Shown one piece after another: positions 8,623 through 19,184 of a stretch of 64,000 nucleotides of DNA. The notes beneath the pieces were generated by a model that made no database searches, had not been told where the DNA came from, and was given only the letters and a program-made list of their open reading frames with translations. The first letter of the stretch is position 1; each line of letters begins with the position of its first letter. The DNA lies in NCBI GenBank assembly GCA_017302295.1, contig JAFLDS010000008.1, positions 107,604 to 171,603 of the forward strand. Reading direction: 5' to 3'. Position numbers and translations under genes: made by a program. This DNA comes from Thauera sp. GTDB taxonomy: Bacteria > Pseudomonadota > Gammaproteobacteria > Burkholderiales > Rhodocyclaceae.

Positions 8623-9228
8623 GTGATCAAGCATAATTCCGCTTCGGCACCGGCTTCCGAGATCGAATTGCTGCGCCGCACGATACGCAACCATGCGCTC
8701 GCCGCGAGACAGGCCCTGAGCGAGGGCGAGCGTGCGGATCTGACGGCGTGCCTGGCGTGCCATCTGGAGGGCTTGCTGGCGCAGCTGGCTCCGGGCGTGC
8801 TGGGTTTTTGCTGGCCGTATCGCGCCGAACCGGATCTGCGCGATTGCGTCGTGCGCTGGCTGGCGGGCGATGCCTCGCGGGTGGCGACGCTACCGGTGGT
8901 GATCGACAAGGGCGAGGCAATGGCGTTCCGCCAGTGGACGCCGGCCACGCCGATGCAACCGGACCGCCACGGCATTCCGCATCCTGTCGATGGTCCCTTC
9001 ATCGTCCCCGAGGTTGTGCTGGTGCCCTTGAACGCCTTCGATCGCTGCGGCTACCGGCTCGGCTACGGTGGCGGTTATTTCGATCGCACGCTGGCGCGCC
9101 TGCGTCCGCTCGCGGTCGGGGTGGGCTTCGAGGTGGGCCGGGTCGACAGCGTGCTGCCGCAGCCCCACGACATCCCGATGGACTGGGTGGTCACCGAGGG
9201 TGGCGCCGCGCGGGCCGCCGCGAGCTGA
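8623..9228 (+). CDS. 5-formyltetrahydrofolate cyclo-ligase
   Basis: 201 residues, typical for the family. Converts 5-formyl-THF to 5,10-methenyl-THF with ATP. Visible signatures: the basic N-terminal RRTIRNHALAARQAL, the substrate region FCWPYRAEPDLR, and the C-terminal ATP/folate motif DRCGYRLGYGGGYFDRTL. No ATG exists at the correct place; the GTG at 8623 is the only good start and lacks a clear Shine-Dalgarno. In many proteobacteria 6S RNA precedes this gene, but the 39-bp gap to slt leaves no room for it here. Confidence 0.9.
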   Translation: MIKHNSASAPASEIELLRRTIRNHALAARQALSEGERADLTACLACHLEGLLAQLAPGVLGFCWPYRAEPDLRDCVVRWLAGDASRVATLPVVIDKGEAMAFRQWTPATPMQPDRHGIPHPVDGPFIVPEVVLVPLNAFDRCGYRLGYGGGYFDRTLARLRPLAVGVGFEVGRVDSVLPQPHDIPMDWVVTEGGAARAAAS

Positions 9229-9243
9229 GCGGCCGCGCGGCGA

Positions 9244-10761
9244 TCAGCCCAGGAACATGCGGTACGCGGGGTTGTCCGTTTCAGCGACGTAGTCGTAGCC
9301 GAGCTGACGCAGGAAGTCCTCGAACGCCGCCTTGTCCCCGGGCGGGACCTGCATACCGACGAGCACGCGGCCGAAGTCCGAGCCATGGTTGCGGTAATGG
9401 AACAGCGAAATGTTCCAGTCCGAGCGCAGGCGGGTGAGAAAGTGCATCAGCGCGCCGGGACGCTCCGGGAACACGAAGCGGTAGACCTGTTCGTTGTCGA
9501 CCTGCGGTGAGTGGCCGCCGACCATGTAGCGCACGTGGGTCTTGGCCAGCTCATCGTCGGTGAGGTCGATTGCCGGCAGCTCGTGCCGGCCGAGCATGTC
9601 TACGAGCTTGCCGGCTTCGCTGCGGTTGTGCACGGTGACGCCGACGAAGATGTGGGCGCGTTGCGGATCGGCGTAGCGGTAGTTGAACTCGGTGATGTTG
9701 CGGTTGCCAAGCACGCCGATGAACTTGCGGAACGAGCCCGGCTTCTCGGGGATCGTCACCGCGAGCACGGCTTCGCGCTGCTCGCCCAGCTCCGCCCGCT
9801 CGGCGACGAAGCGCAGGCGATCGAAGTTCATGTTCGCGCCCGAGGCGATCGCCACCAGGTGCTTGTCGCGCAGCTTGTGGCGCTTGGCGTATTCCTTGGC
9901 GCCCGCCACGGCGAGCGCACCCGCCGGTTCGAGGATGGAGCGCGTGTCCTCGAACACGTCCTTGATCGCGGCGCAGATCGCGTCGTTGTCGACCACGATC
10001 ATCTCATCCACATATTGCTGGCACAGGCGGAAGGTCTCGGCGCCCACTTCCTTCACCGCCGCGCCGTCGGCGAAGATTCCGACCTGCTCGAGCGCGACGC
10101 GCCGGCCCTCGGCCAGCGAGCGCGTCATCGCATCGGCGTCGACCGCCTCGACGCCGATGATCTTCGTTTCCGGGCGCAGGCGCTTGATGTAGGCCGCGAC
10201 GCCGGCGATCAGCCCGCCGCCGCCGACGCAGCAGAACACCGCGTGGATGGGTTGCGGATGCGCGCGCAGGATCTCCATGCCGATGGTGCCCTGGCCAGCG
10301 ATCACGTCCGGGTCGTCGAAAGGATGGACGAAGGTCAGCTTCTCGACCTTCTCCAGCTCGAGCGCGTGCGCGTAGGCGTCGGAAAAGGACTCCCCGGCGA
10401 GCACGACTTCGCCGCCGCGCGACGCCACCGCGTCGACCTTGATCTGCGGCGTGGTGCTCGGCATCACGATCACCGCCCGCACGCCCAGCTTCTGCGCGGA
10501 CAGGGCCACGCCCTGGGCATGGTTGCCGGCCGAGGCGCAGATCACGCCGCGCTTGAGTGCCTGCGGCGACATCTTCACCATCTTGTTGTAAGCGCCGCGG
10601 ATCTTGAAGCTGAACACCGGCTGCATGTCCTCGCGCTTCAGGTACACGCGGTTGTGGATGCGGGCGGAGAGGTTGGTGGCGAGGTCGAGGGGAGTTTCCT
10701 CGGCCACGTCACACACCTGGGCGTTGAGGATGCGTTCCAGGTAGTCCGGTGTGGCGGTCAT
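9244..10761 (-). CDS. ilvA: Threonine ammonia-lyase, biosynthetic
   Basis: 505 residues. PLP enzyme deaminating threonine to 2-oxobutyrate, the first step of isoleucine synthesis. The catalytic domain has the PLP lysine in SFKIRGAYNK (Lys53), ASAGNHAQGVALSA, the glycine loop CVGGGGLIAGVA and EPAGALAVAG. Two C-terminal ACT-like domains (about 335-505; for example EKPGSFRKFIGVLGNRNITEFNYRY and ERPGALMHFLTRL) mark it as the allosteric, isoleucine-inhibited biosynthetic form. Convergent with the cyclo-ligase gene, 15 bp between stops. Confidence 0.95.
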   Translation of the reverse strand: MTATPDYLERILNAQVCDVAEETPLDLATNLSARIHNRVYLKREDMQPVFSFKIRGAYNKMVKMSPQALKRGVICASAGNHAQGVALSAQKLGVRAVIVMPSTTPQIKVDAVASRGGEVVLAGESFSDAYAHALELEKVEKLTFVHPFDDPDVIAGQGTIGMEILRAHPQPIHAVFCCVGGGGLIAGVAAYIKRLRPETKIIGVEAVDADAMTRSLAEGRRVALEQVGIFADGAAVKEVGAETFRLCQQYVDEMIVVDNDAICAAIKDVFEDTRSILEPAGALAVAGAKEYAKRHKLRDKHLVAIASGANMNFDRLRFVAERAELGEQREAVLAVTIPEKPGSFRKFIGVLGNRNITEFNYRYADPQRAHIFVGVTVHNRSEAGKLVDMLGRHELPAIDLTDDELAKTHVRYMVGGHSPQVDNEQVYRFVFPERPGALMHFLTRLRSDWNISLFHYRNHGSDFGRVLVGMQVPPGDKAAFEDFLRQLGYDYVAETDNPAYRMFLG

Positions 10762-10828
10762 GATCGCTGATGCTCGGCGGTAAAGATTCCGAGGGTATCA
10801 GCCGGTGCGGCACTGCGGCAAGGCGCGC

Positions 10829-11770
10829 TCAGGTCGTGCCGTCCGCGCCCTGAAGCAGCCGGCTCTGGCGTTCGATGAATTCCTGCGTCGAGTCGATGCC
10901 GCGCAACTGCAGGATGGTCGAGCGCACCGCCGTCTCCAGCAGCACGGCGAGGTTGCGTCCGGCGGCCACTGGCAGCACCACGCGATGAAAGGGGACCCCC
11001 AGCACCGCCTGGGTTTCCTGATGCATCGGCAGGCGCAGCGGATCGTTGGTGCCGGGCTGGCGGCGTTCGAGGTGAGCGATCAGGCGCAGGCGCATCTTGC
11101 GCCGGCAGGCCGTCTCGCCAAAGACGGTGCGGATGTTCACGATGCCCAGTCCGCGCACCTCGATGAAGTCCTGCAGCATCTCGGGGCAGCGGCCTTCGAG
11201 CACGGTGGGGGCGATACGGGCGAATTCGACGACGTCATCGGCCACCAGGCCGTGGCCGCGCGAGATCAGCTCCAGCGCGAGCTCGGACTTGCCGGCGCCC
11301 GAGTCGCCGGTGATCAGCACGCCGATGCCGAGCACGTCCATGAACACGCCGTGCAGCGAGATGCGCTCGGCCAGCTGGCGCGCCAGGTACAGGCGCAGCT
11401 GATCGATGATGCTCGCCGAGGGCTGGGGCGTCGTGAGCAGCGCGACGTCATGGGCCTGACAGCAGTCGAGCACGATGGCCGAGGGATCGCAGCCGTCGGC
11501 GACGATGATCGCCGGGGGGCGCGCGCCGAGGATCTCGTTGAGATGGTGGAGCAGCTTGTCGCTCGACTGGCGGCGTGCCCAAGCCAGCTCCGCGGCGCCG
11601 AGGATCTGCAGCCGTGCCGGATGGATGAGGTTGAGATGCCCGACAAGGTCGGCACCCCAGATGGCTTCGTCCGAAACCGAAAGCAGGGCGTCGAGGTGCC
11701 CGCTCAGATGGGAGAGCTGCAGCCGTTCACGCTGCGCGTCAAACAGCCGCGCGAGGCTGATCTGGCGCAT
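10829..11770 (-). CDS. hprK: HPr kinase/phosphorylase
   Basis: 313 residues. Phosphorylates and dephosphorylates a serine of HPr. The C-terminal kinase domain has Walker A ITGDSGAGKSELALELI (about 152-168), DDVVEF, the HprK signature VRGLGIVNIRTVFG, and a basic region RRKMRLRLIAHLE. Its start lies 32 bp inside ptsN, so translation is coupled. Proteobacteria with hprK next to ptsN usually have an incomplete PTS used for regulation rather than sugar uptake; no sugar permease is present in this window. Confidence 0.94.
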   Translation of the reverse strand: MRQISLARLFDAQRERLQLSHLSGHLDALLSVSDEAIWGADLVGHLNLIHPARLQILGAAELAWARRQSSDKLLHHLNEILGARPPAIIVADGCDPSAIVLDCCQAHDVALLTTPQPSASIIDQLRLYLARQLAERISLHGVFMDVLGIGVLITGDSGAGKSELALELISRGHGLVADDVVEFARIAPTVLEGRCPEMLQDFIEVRGLGIVNIRTVFGETACRRKMRLRLIAHLERRQPGTNDPLRLPMHQETQAVLGVPFHRVVLPVAAGRNLAVLLETAVRSTILQLRGIDSTQEFIERQSRLLQGADGTT

Positions 11771-12224
11771 CGGGCCCCCAGGTGGAGAACAGGGTGTGCA
11801 AACCGGAGGCGTCGGGCGCCGCCAGCAGCTCCTCGCGGAAGTTGCGATCGCTGAACATCTGTGCGAGTTCGGAGAGCAGCTGGAGGTGGGTCTCGTTGGC
11901 CTGTTCGGGCACCAGGAGCACGAAGACGAGATTCACCGGCCGGCCGTCGGGGGCATCGAACTGCACGGGCGTGCTCAGCCGCAGGAAGGCGCCTGCAGCT
12001 TCCTTGAGACCTTTGATGCGCCCGTGCGGAATGGCCACGCCCTGGCCGAGGCCGGTAGAGCCCAGGCGCTCGCGCGCGAACAGGCTGTCGAAGACGGTGC
12101 TGCGCGCGATGCCCTGGTTGTTCTCGAACAGAAGTCCCGCCTGCTCGAAAACGCGCTTCTTGCTGCTCGCATCGAGATCGGCGACCACGTTGGAGAGTGG
12201 CAGGAGTCTTGAGATGAGGCTCAT
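11739..12224 (-). CDS. ptsN: PTS IIA-like nitrogen regulatory protein
   Basis: 161 residues. EIIA-Ntr of the nitrogen phosphotransferase relay (PtsP-NPr-PtsN). The phosphorylatable histidine is His67 in GQGVAIPHGRIKG; other family marks are FEQAGLLFENNQGI and VFVLLVPEQANETHLQLLSELA. It sits in the conserved rpoN-hpf-ptsN-hprK order, linking it to nitrogen/potassium regulation. A TATAAT on the minus strand at 12320-12325, upstream of its start, could give it its own promoter in the 139-bp gap after hpf. Confidence 0.94.
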   Translation of the reverse strand: MSLISRLLPLSNVVADLDASSKKRVFEQAGLLFENNQGIARSTVFDSLFARERLGSTGLGQGVAIPHGRIKGLKEAAGAFLRLSTPVQFDAPDGRPVNLVFVLLVPEQANETHLQLLSELAQMFSDRNFREELLAAPDASGLHTLFSTWGPDAPDQPRAAV

Positions 12225-12319
12225 GTTCTGTGGGCTGTCGCACCGCCCGGGGCGCGTTCGCGGCCCAGGGTGCGCTGGCGGTTCGGGGTGAGGAGCAGGC
12301 GCATCGGGAAATCGCGCGC

Positions 12320-12325
12320 ATTATA
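12320..12325 (-). promoter_or_regulatory. Possible -10 box for ptsN-hprK
   Basis: Perfect TATAAT on the minus strand about 95 bp upstream of ptsN, in an otherwise very GC-rich gap between hpf and ptsN. No convincing -35 was found at the usual spacing. Confidence 0.4.
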
Positions 12326-12363
12326 GCCCCACCCCGTCGGGTAGGTCGGAGGAGCGCTGTGCG

Positions 12364-12687
12364 TCAGGCTTCAGGGCTCTGATGCTTCAGCGAGTCGTGG
12401 TGGTGATCGTTCTGCTTCTGCTTGTACTTCTGCACCTGACGGTCGAGCTTGTCTGCCATCGCATCGATCGCCGCATAGAGGTCATTGTCGTCACTCTCGA
12501 CGAAGATGTCCTTGCCGCGCACGTGCACGGTGACTTCGGCTTTCTGCTTCAGCTTCTCTACCGACAGGATGACGCTCACGCTGGTCACGTTGTCGAAGTG
12601 GCGCACGACGCGGTCCAGCTTGGCGGACACGTAATCGCGAATCGCGGGGGTGACATCGATGTGGCGTCCGGTGATGGTGAGATTCAT
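12364..12687 (-). CDS. hpf: Ribosome hibernation promoting factor, short form
   Basis: 107 residues, matching short HPF. Binds the 30S subunit and promotes 100S dimers in stationary phase. The family start MNLTITGRHIDVTPAIRDYVSAKL is followed by SVILSVEKLKQKAEVTVHVRGKDIFVESDDNDLYAAIDAMADKLDRQVQKYKQK. The ATG at 12687 has GAGGAG 7 nt upstream, so the longer open frame is ignored. Directly downstream of rpoN (19 bp), as in most beta- and gammaproteobacteria. Confidence 0.95.
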   Translation of the reverse strand: MNLTITGRHIDVTPAIRDYVSAKLDRVVRHFDNVTSVSVILSVEKLKQKAEVTVHVRGKDIFVESDDNDLYAAIDAMADKLDRQVQKYKQKQNDHHHDSLKHQSPEA

Positions 12688-12706
12688 GACAACTCCTCTT
12701 TCTTGA

Positions 12707-14170
12707 TCAAAGTGCTTTGCGCAGACTGACCGGCGGGATATTGAGCGATTCACGATACTTGGCGATGGTCCGCCTTGCGACGACGATACCCTGCTGGCCC
12801 AACAGCTCGGCAATCTTGGCGTCGGACAGAGGTTTCCGCCTGTCTTCCGCGTCGACCAGCTGGCGAATCAGCGCGCGAATCGCCGTGGAAGAAGCCGCTC
12901 CACCGGTATCGGTGGCGACGTGACTGCCGAAGAAATACTTGAGTTCGAACACACCGCGCGGCGTCGCCATGTACTTCTGCGTGGTCACGCGAGACACGGT
13001 GGATTCGTGCAGCTCGAGCTGGTCTGCGATCTCCCGGAGGGTAAGTGGCCGCATTGCCACGTCCCCATGATCGAAGAACTGCCGCTGCTGGTCAACGATG
13101 GCCTGCGAGACACGCAGGATGGTGTCGAAGCGTTGCTGCACGTTCTTGATCAGCCAGCGCGCTTCCTGCAGTTGGCCGGTGAGTCCGCCGCCTTGCCCGC
13201 GATGCTGCTGCAGGATGCTGGCGTAGAGCTGGTTGATGCGCAGGCGCGGCATCGCCTCCGGGTTCAGCGCCACCGTCCACCGGTTGCGCAGCTTGCGCAC
13301 CACGACGTCGGGCAGCACGTAGCGCGTCTCCTCGGTCGAATGTTGCGAGCCGGGGTGGGGGTCGAGGCTGCAGATCAGCGCCTGGGCGGCGCGCAGGGCG
13401 TCGTCGTCGCAACCGGTGAGCTTCCTGAGCTTGGCGAAGTTGCGCTCGGCAAGAAGTTCGAGATGGCGGTCGACGATCTGCAGCGCCAGATTGCGGCTGG
13501 CCGACGCCGGCAGCGCGCGCAACTGCAGGGACAGGCATTCCTGCGGCGTGCGGGCGCCGATGCCGGCCGGTTCGAGGTTCTGCACATGGCGCAGGGCGAT
13601 GGCGAGCTCGTCGAGCTCGACTTCCAGCTCGGCGGGCAGTAGTTCGAGCAGTTCCTCGAGGGTCTGGTGCAGGTAGCCGTCGTCGTCCAGGGCTTCGATG
13701 ATGAAGCGCACCAGCGCGCGATCGCGATCGCTCAGGGGCGACAGCGCGACCTGGAGGTCGAGGTGGTCGCGCAGCGAGATGCCGGCGGCCTGGAACTCCT
13801 GGTAATCGACGTCGTCGTCGTCATCGCGGGAGCCGCTGCCGCCGCTGCCCACGCTCGACCAGTCCATGCCTTCGTCGAGGCCGGTCGAGGATTCGCCTTC
13901 GCTGCGGGCCTCGCCTTCGGTGCGGGTTTCGCCGCTCTCGCTCGCGCCGGCACTCTCCGCGGCCGGCGCTGCGGGACCGGCCGCTGCAGCCGACGGGGCG
14001 AAGTCGCTGCCGTCGCCGTCCGCGCGCTCGAGCATCGGGTTCTCGAGCAGGAAACGCTCGATCTCCTGGTTCAGCTCAAGCGTCGACAACTGCAGCAGCT
14101 TGATCGACTGCTGCAGCTGCGGCGTGAGCGTGAGGTGCTGTGAGAGCTTGAGCTGAAGGCTGGGTTTCAT
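12707..14170 (-). CDS. rpoN: RNA polymerase sigma-54 factor
   Basis: 487 residues. Region I is the glutamine/leucine-rich start MKPSLQLKLSQHLTLTPQLQQSI. Residues about 55-130 are an acidic, low-complexity region II rich in Ala, Glu, Gly and Ser. Region III has the core-binding and helix-turn-helix segments (LREIADQLELHESTVSRVT) and ends with the RpoN box ARRTIAKYRESLNIP, which reads the -24 element. It directs nitrogen, motility and similar regulons with enhancer-binding proteins. Between lptB and hpf, the conserved location. Confidence 0.96.
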   Translation of the reverse strand: MKPSLQLKLSQHLTLTPQLQQSIKLLQLSTLELNQEIERFLLENPMLERADGDGSDFAPSAAAAGPAAPAAESAGASESGETRTEGEARSEGESSTGLDEGMDWSSVGSGGSGSRDDDDDVDYQEFQAAGISLRDHLDLQVALSPLSDRDRALVRFIIEALDDDGYLHQTLEELLELLPAELEVELDELAIALRHVQNLEPAGIGARTPQECLSLQLRALPASASRNLALQIVDRHLELLAERNFAKLRKLTGCDDDALRAAQALICSLDPHPGSQHSTEETRYVLPDVVVRKLRNRWTVALNPEAMPRLRINQLYASILQQHRGQGGGLTGQLQEARWLIKNVQQRFDTILRVSQAIVDQQRQFFDHGDVAMRPLTLREIADQLELHESTVSRVTTQKYMATPRGVFELKYFFGSHVATDTGGAASSTAIRALIRQLVDAEDRRKPLSDAKIAELLGQQGIVVARRTIAKYRESLNIPPVSLRKAL

Positions 14171-14183
14171 GGACGGGCAGGCT

Positions 14184-14892
<709 letters not shown>

Positions 14893-14906
<14 letters not shown>

Positions 14907-15342
14907 CGATGGGCTCTTTCAGCAGTTTGCGGATCACATCGACCGCAAATCCGCGGGTTTGCAGGAAACGGGCCTGGCGGGCCCATTCGCGGGCATCGGC
15001 CGGTGCCGCACCGAACTTTGCGTGCCACACCGTGCGCGCCCGATCGAGTTCCGATTCTACGCACTCGCCGGCGATCGCCTCGTCGACCAGTTCGCGCTCG
15101 AGCCCGCGTCGCGCGAGCTCGCTGCGCAGCCGCATCGCGCCGAAGCGGCCCGCCTTGCTGCGCACCCAGGCCGCAGCGAAGCGGCTGTCGGACTGCAGGC
15201 CGAGATCGCTCATGCGTGCAAGCACCGCCTCGATTTCCTCTGCGCTGCCGTAACTGCCGAGCTTGCGCGCAAGCTCGGCGCGGGAGTGGTCGCGTTGCGC
15301 GAGATAGCGCAGGGCGCGCTCGCGCAGGCTGGGCTCGCTCAT
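14893..15342 (-). CDS. recX: RecA regulatory protein
   Basis: 149 residues. Binds RecA filaments and inhibits their extension. Small three-helix repeats are visible: [20 protein letters not shown], then [25 protein letters not shown] and [21 protein letters not shown]. Lies 22 bp downstream of recA on the same strand, the classical pairing, and overlaps lptB by 14 bp. Confidence 0.93.
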
Positions 15343-15364
15343 GAGCGGCTTGTCGGGCCGGGAC

Positions 15365-16405
<1,041 letters not shown>

Positions 16406-16492
16406 GAGAGTCATTCCTGAGTGATATGCAGATTATGGCACAGAGATTGCAGGGATGTTGTGTGAGCAGCCCTGATGGTCGCAGTGTAAGAC

Positions 16493-16508
16493 GTGAATAT
16501 ATTTACAG
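16493..16508 (-). promoter_or_regulatory. recA: Probable LexA (SOS) box upstream of recA
   Basis: On the minus strand the site reads CTGTAAATATATTCAC, against the CTG-N10-CAG LexA pattern: one half perfect, the other with one mismatch (CAC), and an all A/T-rich centre in a GC-rich genome. Position about 90 bp before recA fits an SOS operator. Confidence 0.6.
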
Positions 16509-16562
16509 CAAATCCCCTGCAACAAGCGCTGTCCGCCGGGCGCTCTGCGAGGGGTCGATCTG

Positions 16563-17051
16563 TCAGCCTGCGATCGCGAGCAGCCCGCGCAGGGCGTGTT
16601 CGACGGCCTGCAGGCGCACCGCCTCGCGATCGCCCGCAAAGTGCAGCGTCGCGACCCGCGGCGCCTCGCCGGCGACGGCCCAGGCGATGCACACCATGCC
16701 CACCGGCTTGCCCGGGCTGCCGCCGCCCGGCCCGGCCACACCCGACACCGCGACCGCCACCTGGGCGCGGCTGTGCGTCAGGGCGCCTGCGGCCATCTCG
16801 CCTGCTGTGGCCTCGCTGACCGCGCCATGGGTGGCGAGGGTGAGCGGCGACACGCCCAGCATGTCGACCTTGGCTGCGTTGGAATAGGTGACGAAGCCGC
16901 GGTCGAACCAGACCGAACTGCCGGCGGTCGCGGTCACCGCCTCGGCGATCCAGCCGCCGGTGCACGATTCGGCGGTGGCAAGCATCCAGCCACGCGCGGC
17001 CAGCGCCTGGCCGACGGCCACGGAGAGCGAGGCAAGGGAGGTCGTCATCAT
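16563..17051 (-). CDS. pncC: Nicotinamide-nucleotide amidase (CinA C-terminal family)
   Basis: 162 residues. Deamidates NMN to NaMN in pyridine nucleotide recycling. Stand-alone CinA C-terminal domain: LATAESCTGGWIAEAVTATAGSS (SCTGG), FVTYSNAAKVDMLGV, HGAVSEATAGEMAAGAL and AVAVSGVAGPGGGSPGKPVGMVCIAW. The start codon ATG at 17051 overlaps the pgpA stop (ATGA). The order thiL-pgpA-pncC-recA is widely conserved in proteobacteria. Confidence 0.93.
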   Translation of the reverse strand: MMTTSLASLSVAVGQALAARGWMLATAESCTGGWIAEAVTATAGSSVWFDRGFVTYSNAAKVDMLGVSPLTLATHGAVSEATAGEMAAGALTHSRAQVAVAVSGVAGPGGGSPGKPVGMVCIAWAVAGEAPRVATLHFAGDREAVRLQAVEHALRGLLAIAG

Positions 17052-17530
17052 GCGCCGAACGTCGCCACGAGCACCGCGAGCGCGAGCAGGGTGTAGCCGG
17101 CCGCGATCAGGTCGTCGAACATCACGCCGAAGCCCCCCTTGAAACTGCGGTCGGCCCAGCGCACCGGCGGTGGCTTGACGATGTCGAAGAAGCGGAAAAG
17201 CCCGACGGCGATCGCCTGCCACATCAGCGTCTTGGGAGTGAACACCAGCACCAGCCAGGTCGCGACCATTTCGTCCCAGACGATGCCGCCATGGTCGGGC
17301 ACGCCCAGCGCCTGGCCGGTGCGCTGCGCTGCGAGGATGCCGGCGACGAACAAGCTGGCGAGCAGGGCGAGAAACACGAACTCGTTCAGCGGCGTGCGGA
17401 TCAGCGGGTAGACGGCCCAGGCCAGCAAAGTGCCCGCGGTGCCGGGCGCCCAGGGCGACAGGCCGGAGCCGAAGCCGAGCGAGATGAAGTGGGCGGGATG
17501 GCTCAGCAGCAGGCGGGCAGTGGGGCGCAT
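17048..17530 (-). CDS. pgpA: Phosphatidylglycerophosphatase A
   Basis: 160 residues. Dephosphorylates phosphatidylglycerol phosphate at the inner membrane. The family marks FISLGFGSGLSPWAPGTAGTLLAW and DHGGIVWDEMVATWLVLVF are present, with several hydrophobic helices (VFLALLASLFVAGIL, LLALAVLVATFGA). Lies between thiL (15 bp upstream) and pncC (4-bp overlap). Confidence 0.93.
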   Translation of the reverse strand: MRPTARLLLSHPAHFISLGFGSGLSPWAPGTAGTLLAWAVYPLIRTPLNEFVFLALLASLFVAGILAAQRTGQALGVPDHGGIVWDEMVATWLVLVFTPKTLMWQAIAVGLFRFFDIVKPPPVRWADRSFKGGFGVMFDDLIAAGYTLLALAVLVATFGA

Positions 17531-17545
17531 GGGGGCGGAAGGCGT

Positions 17546-18505
17546 TCAGGCGAAGTGATCGTAACCGGTGGCAGGCGCGGGGCGCAGGCGGCCATCGGCG
17601 TCGCGCAGCTGCAGTTCGCCGCTGCCTGCGTCAACACTGCCGATGCGGTGCAGCGCAACGCCGGCGCGCGCCCCGGCGGCGGCGACCGCCTGGCGCGCAG
17701 CAGGTGGCGCGCTGAAGAGCAGTTCGTAATCGTCGCCGCCCGACAACAGGCAGCGGCGGGCGAACTCGGGCGCCGCGCCGGTCTCGAGCAGCGTCGCCAG
17801 CGGCAGCGCGGCGAGGTCGACGGTGGCGCCGACGCGCGAGCGCTCGAGGATGTGCGCCAGATCGCCGAGCAGCCCGTCCGACACATCCAGCATCGCGCTG
17901 GCAATGCCGCGCAGCGCCAGCCCGAGCGCGACGCGTGGCTGCGGACGGTGGAGTGCGTCGAGACAGCGTGTGCGGCCGGCGTCGGTCAGGGCAGCTTCGC
18001 CGCGCAATGCGGCGAGCCCCAGCGCGGCCAGTCCCGGCTGGCCGGAGATCCACAGATCGTCGCCGGGGCGCGCGCCGCCGCGGGTGATCGCCGCGCCTGC
18101 CGGCACTTCGCCGATGATCGTCACCGTCATGTTCAGTGGCCCGCGCGTGGTGTCGCCGCCGACGAGATCGACGCCGTAGGCGTGCGCGCAATCGAATAGG
18201 CCGCGGGCGAAAGCGGCGATCCACGTTTCGTCGGCCGCCGGAAGGGCGATCGCGAGCAGCGCCCAGCGCGGCTCTGCGCCCATCGCAGCGATGTCCGAGA
18301 TATTGACCGCGAGCGTCTTCCAGCCGAGCAGGGTGGGGTCGGCGTCGGCAAAGAAATGCGTGCCCGCCACCAGCATGTCGGTCGACACAGCAAGCTGCAT
18401 GCCGGCGCGCGGCGCCATCAGCGCGGCGTCGTCGCCGACGGCGAGATCGCAGTGCGCCGCGGCACGGTCGAAGTGACGGCGGATGAGGTCGAATTCGGAA
18501 GGCAT
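17546..18505 (-). CDS. thiL: Thiamine-monophosphate kinase
   Basis: 319 residues. Phosphorylates thiamine monophosphate to the diphosphate cofactor. Start MPSEFDLIRRHF is the family N-terminus, so the ATG at 18505 is used. Metal/ATP-binding motifs: VGDDAALM (about 23-30), STDMLVAGTHF, NISDIAAMGAEP, VGGDTTRGP and DVSDGLLGDLAHIL; the C-terminus has SGGDDYELLF. First of the thiL-pgpA-pncC group. Confidence 0.95.
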   Translation of the reverse strand: MPSEFDLIRRHFDRAAAHCDLAVGDDAALMAPRAGMQLAVSTDMLVAGTHFFADADPTLLGWKTLAVNISDIAAMGAEPRWALLAIALPAADETWIAAFARGLFDCAHAYGVDLVGGDTTRGPLNMTVTIIGEVPAGAAITRGGARPGDDLWISGQPGLAALGLAALRGEAALTDAGRTRCLDALHRPQPRVALGLALRGIASAMLDVSDGLLGDLAHILERSRVGATVDLAALPLATLLETGAAPEFARRCLLSGGDDYELLFSAPPAARQAVAAAGARAGVALHRIGSVDAGSGELQLRDADGRLRPAPATGYDHFA

Positions 18506-18605
18506 GGCAACGCGCGTGCGCCACAAGTCGGGGCGTGCAAGCTTACCGCAGCGACGCGGCTGCGGCACGGTTGCCGGTGGGTTCTTCCTGACCGACCGGG
18601 TTTGG

Positions 18606-19142
18606 TCAGGGGCGGCGGCCGGTGAGCGTTTCCTTCAGCGCGTCCCAGTCGACCGCATCGAGGGTGTTCTTCACCAGCAGGCCGAGGTCGGTGTCCCCTT
18701 CCAAGCGCAGGCGGCGGCTGAAGAACAGCGTGTCGGGGTCTTCCTCGCGCAGCGCCAGCGCCAGGTAGTCGCGCAGCGTGGCCGAGATGATCAGGTCCGG
18801 TTTGGCGTCCGCGCCTGCGACGACGCGGCGGAAGCCCTGCTCGGCCAGCGTGAAGTCCAGCCGCAGCCCGGCGTCGAGCACCCGCATCTGCAGATGCCGG
18901 CCGCTCAGCGGTTCCAGCGTGTCGCGCGGCAGCACGCGCTCGAGGGCCAGGTTCAGCGCGACGGTCAGGGCCTTGACCGCCGGCCGCTGCGGCAGGCGCG
19001 TGATCAGCCGGGCGGCCGGTGCCGGCAGAGTGAAGTCCGGAATGCGCAGCGACTGCAGCCGGTCGACAAGACGTTGGCGCAGGCTGCCCGGGAGCAAGCG
19101 GGCCAGCACCGACGGCGCGACGGGGAAGGGAAAGGCACTCAT
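18606..19142 (-). CDS. ubiT: UbiT, O2-independent ubiquinone accessory factor (SCP2 domain)
   Basis: 178 residues. An SCP2 sterol-carrier-like lipid-binding domain occupies about residues 55-165 (LNLALERVLPRDTLEPLSGRHLQMRVLDAGLRLDF ... KPDLIISATLRDYLAL). In E. coli UbiT (YhbT) works with UbiU and UbiV to make ubiquinone without oxygen. Third gene of a ubiU-ubiV-ubiT run here, 42 bp after ubiV, which supports the assignment over a generic SCP2 protein. Confidence 0.88.
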   Translation of the reverse strand: MSAFPFPVAPSVLARLLPGSLRQRLVDRLQSLRIPDFTLPAPAARLITRLPQRPAVKALTVALNLALERVLPRDTLEPLSGRHLQMRVLDAGLRLDFTLAEQGFRRVVAGADAKPDLIISATLRDYLALALREEDPDTLFFSRRLRLEGDTDLGLLVKNTLDAVDWDALKETLTGRRP

Positions 19143-19184
19143 GTGGGGTCTCCGTACCGGGCGGGGGAACTGGCGGGGCGCTCT

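Noticed and set aside
6892-9228. 778-codon plus-strand open frame antisense to slt
   Set aside because: Only its last 201 codons are a real gene (cyclo-ligase). The rest is a codon-bias shadow of slt, rich in Arg/Ala/Gly/His with no family motifs.
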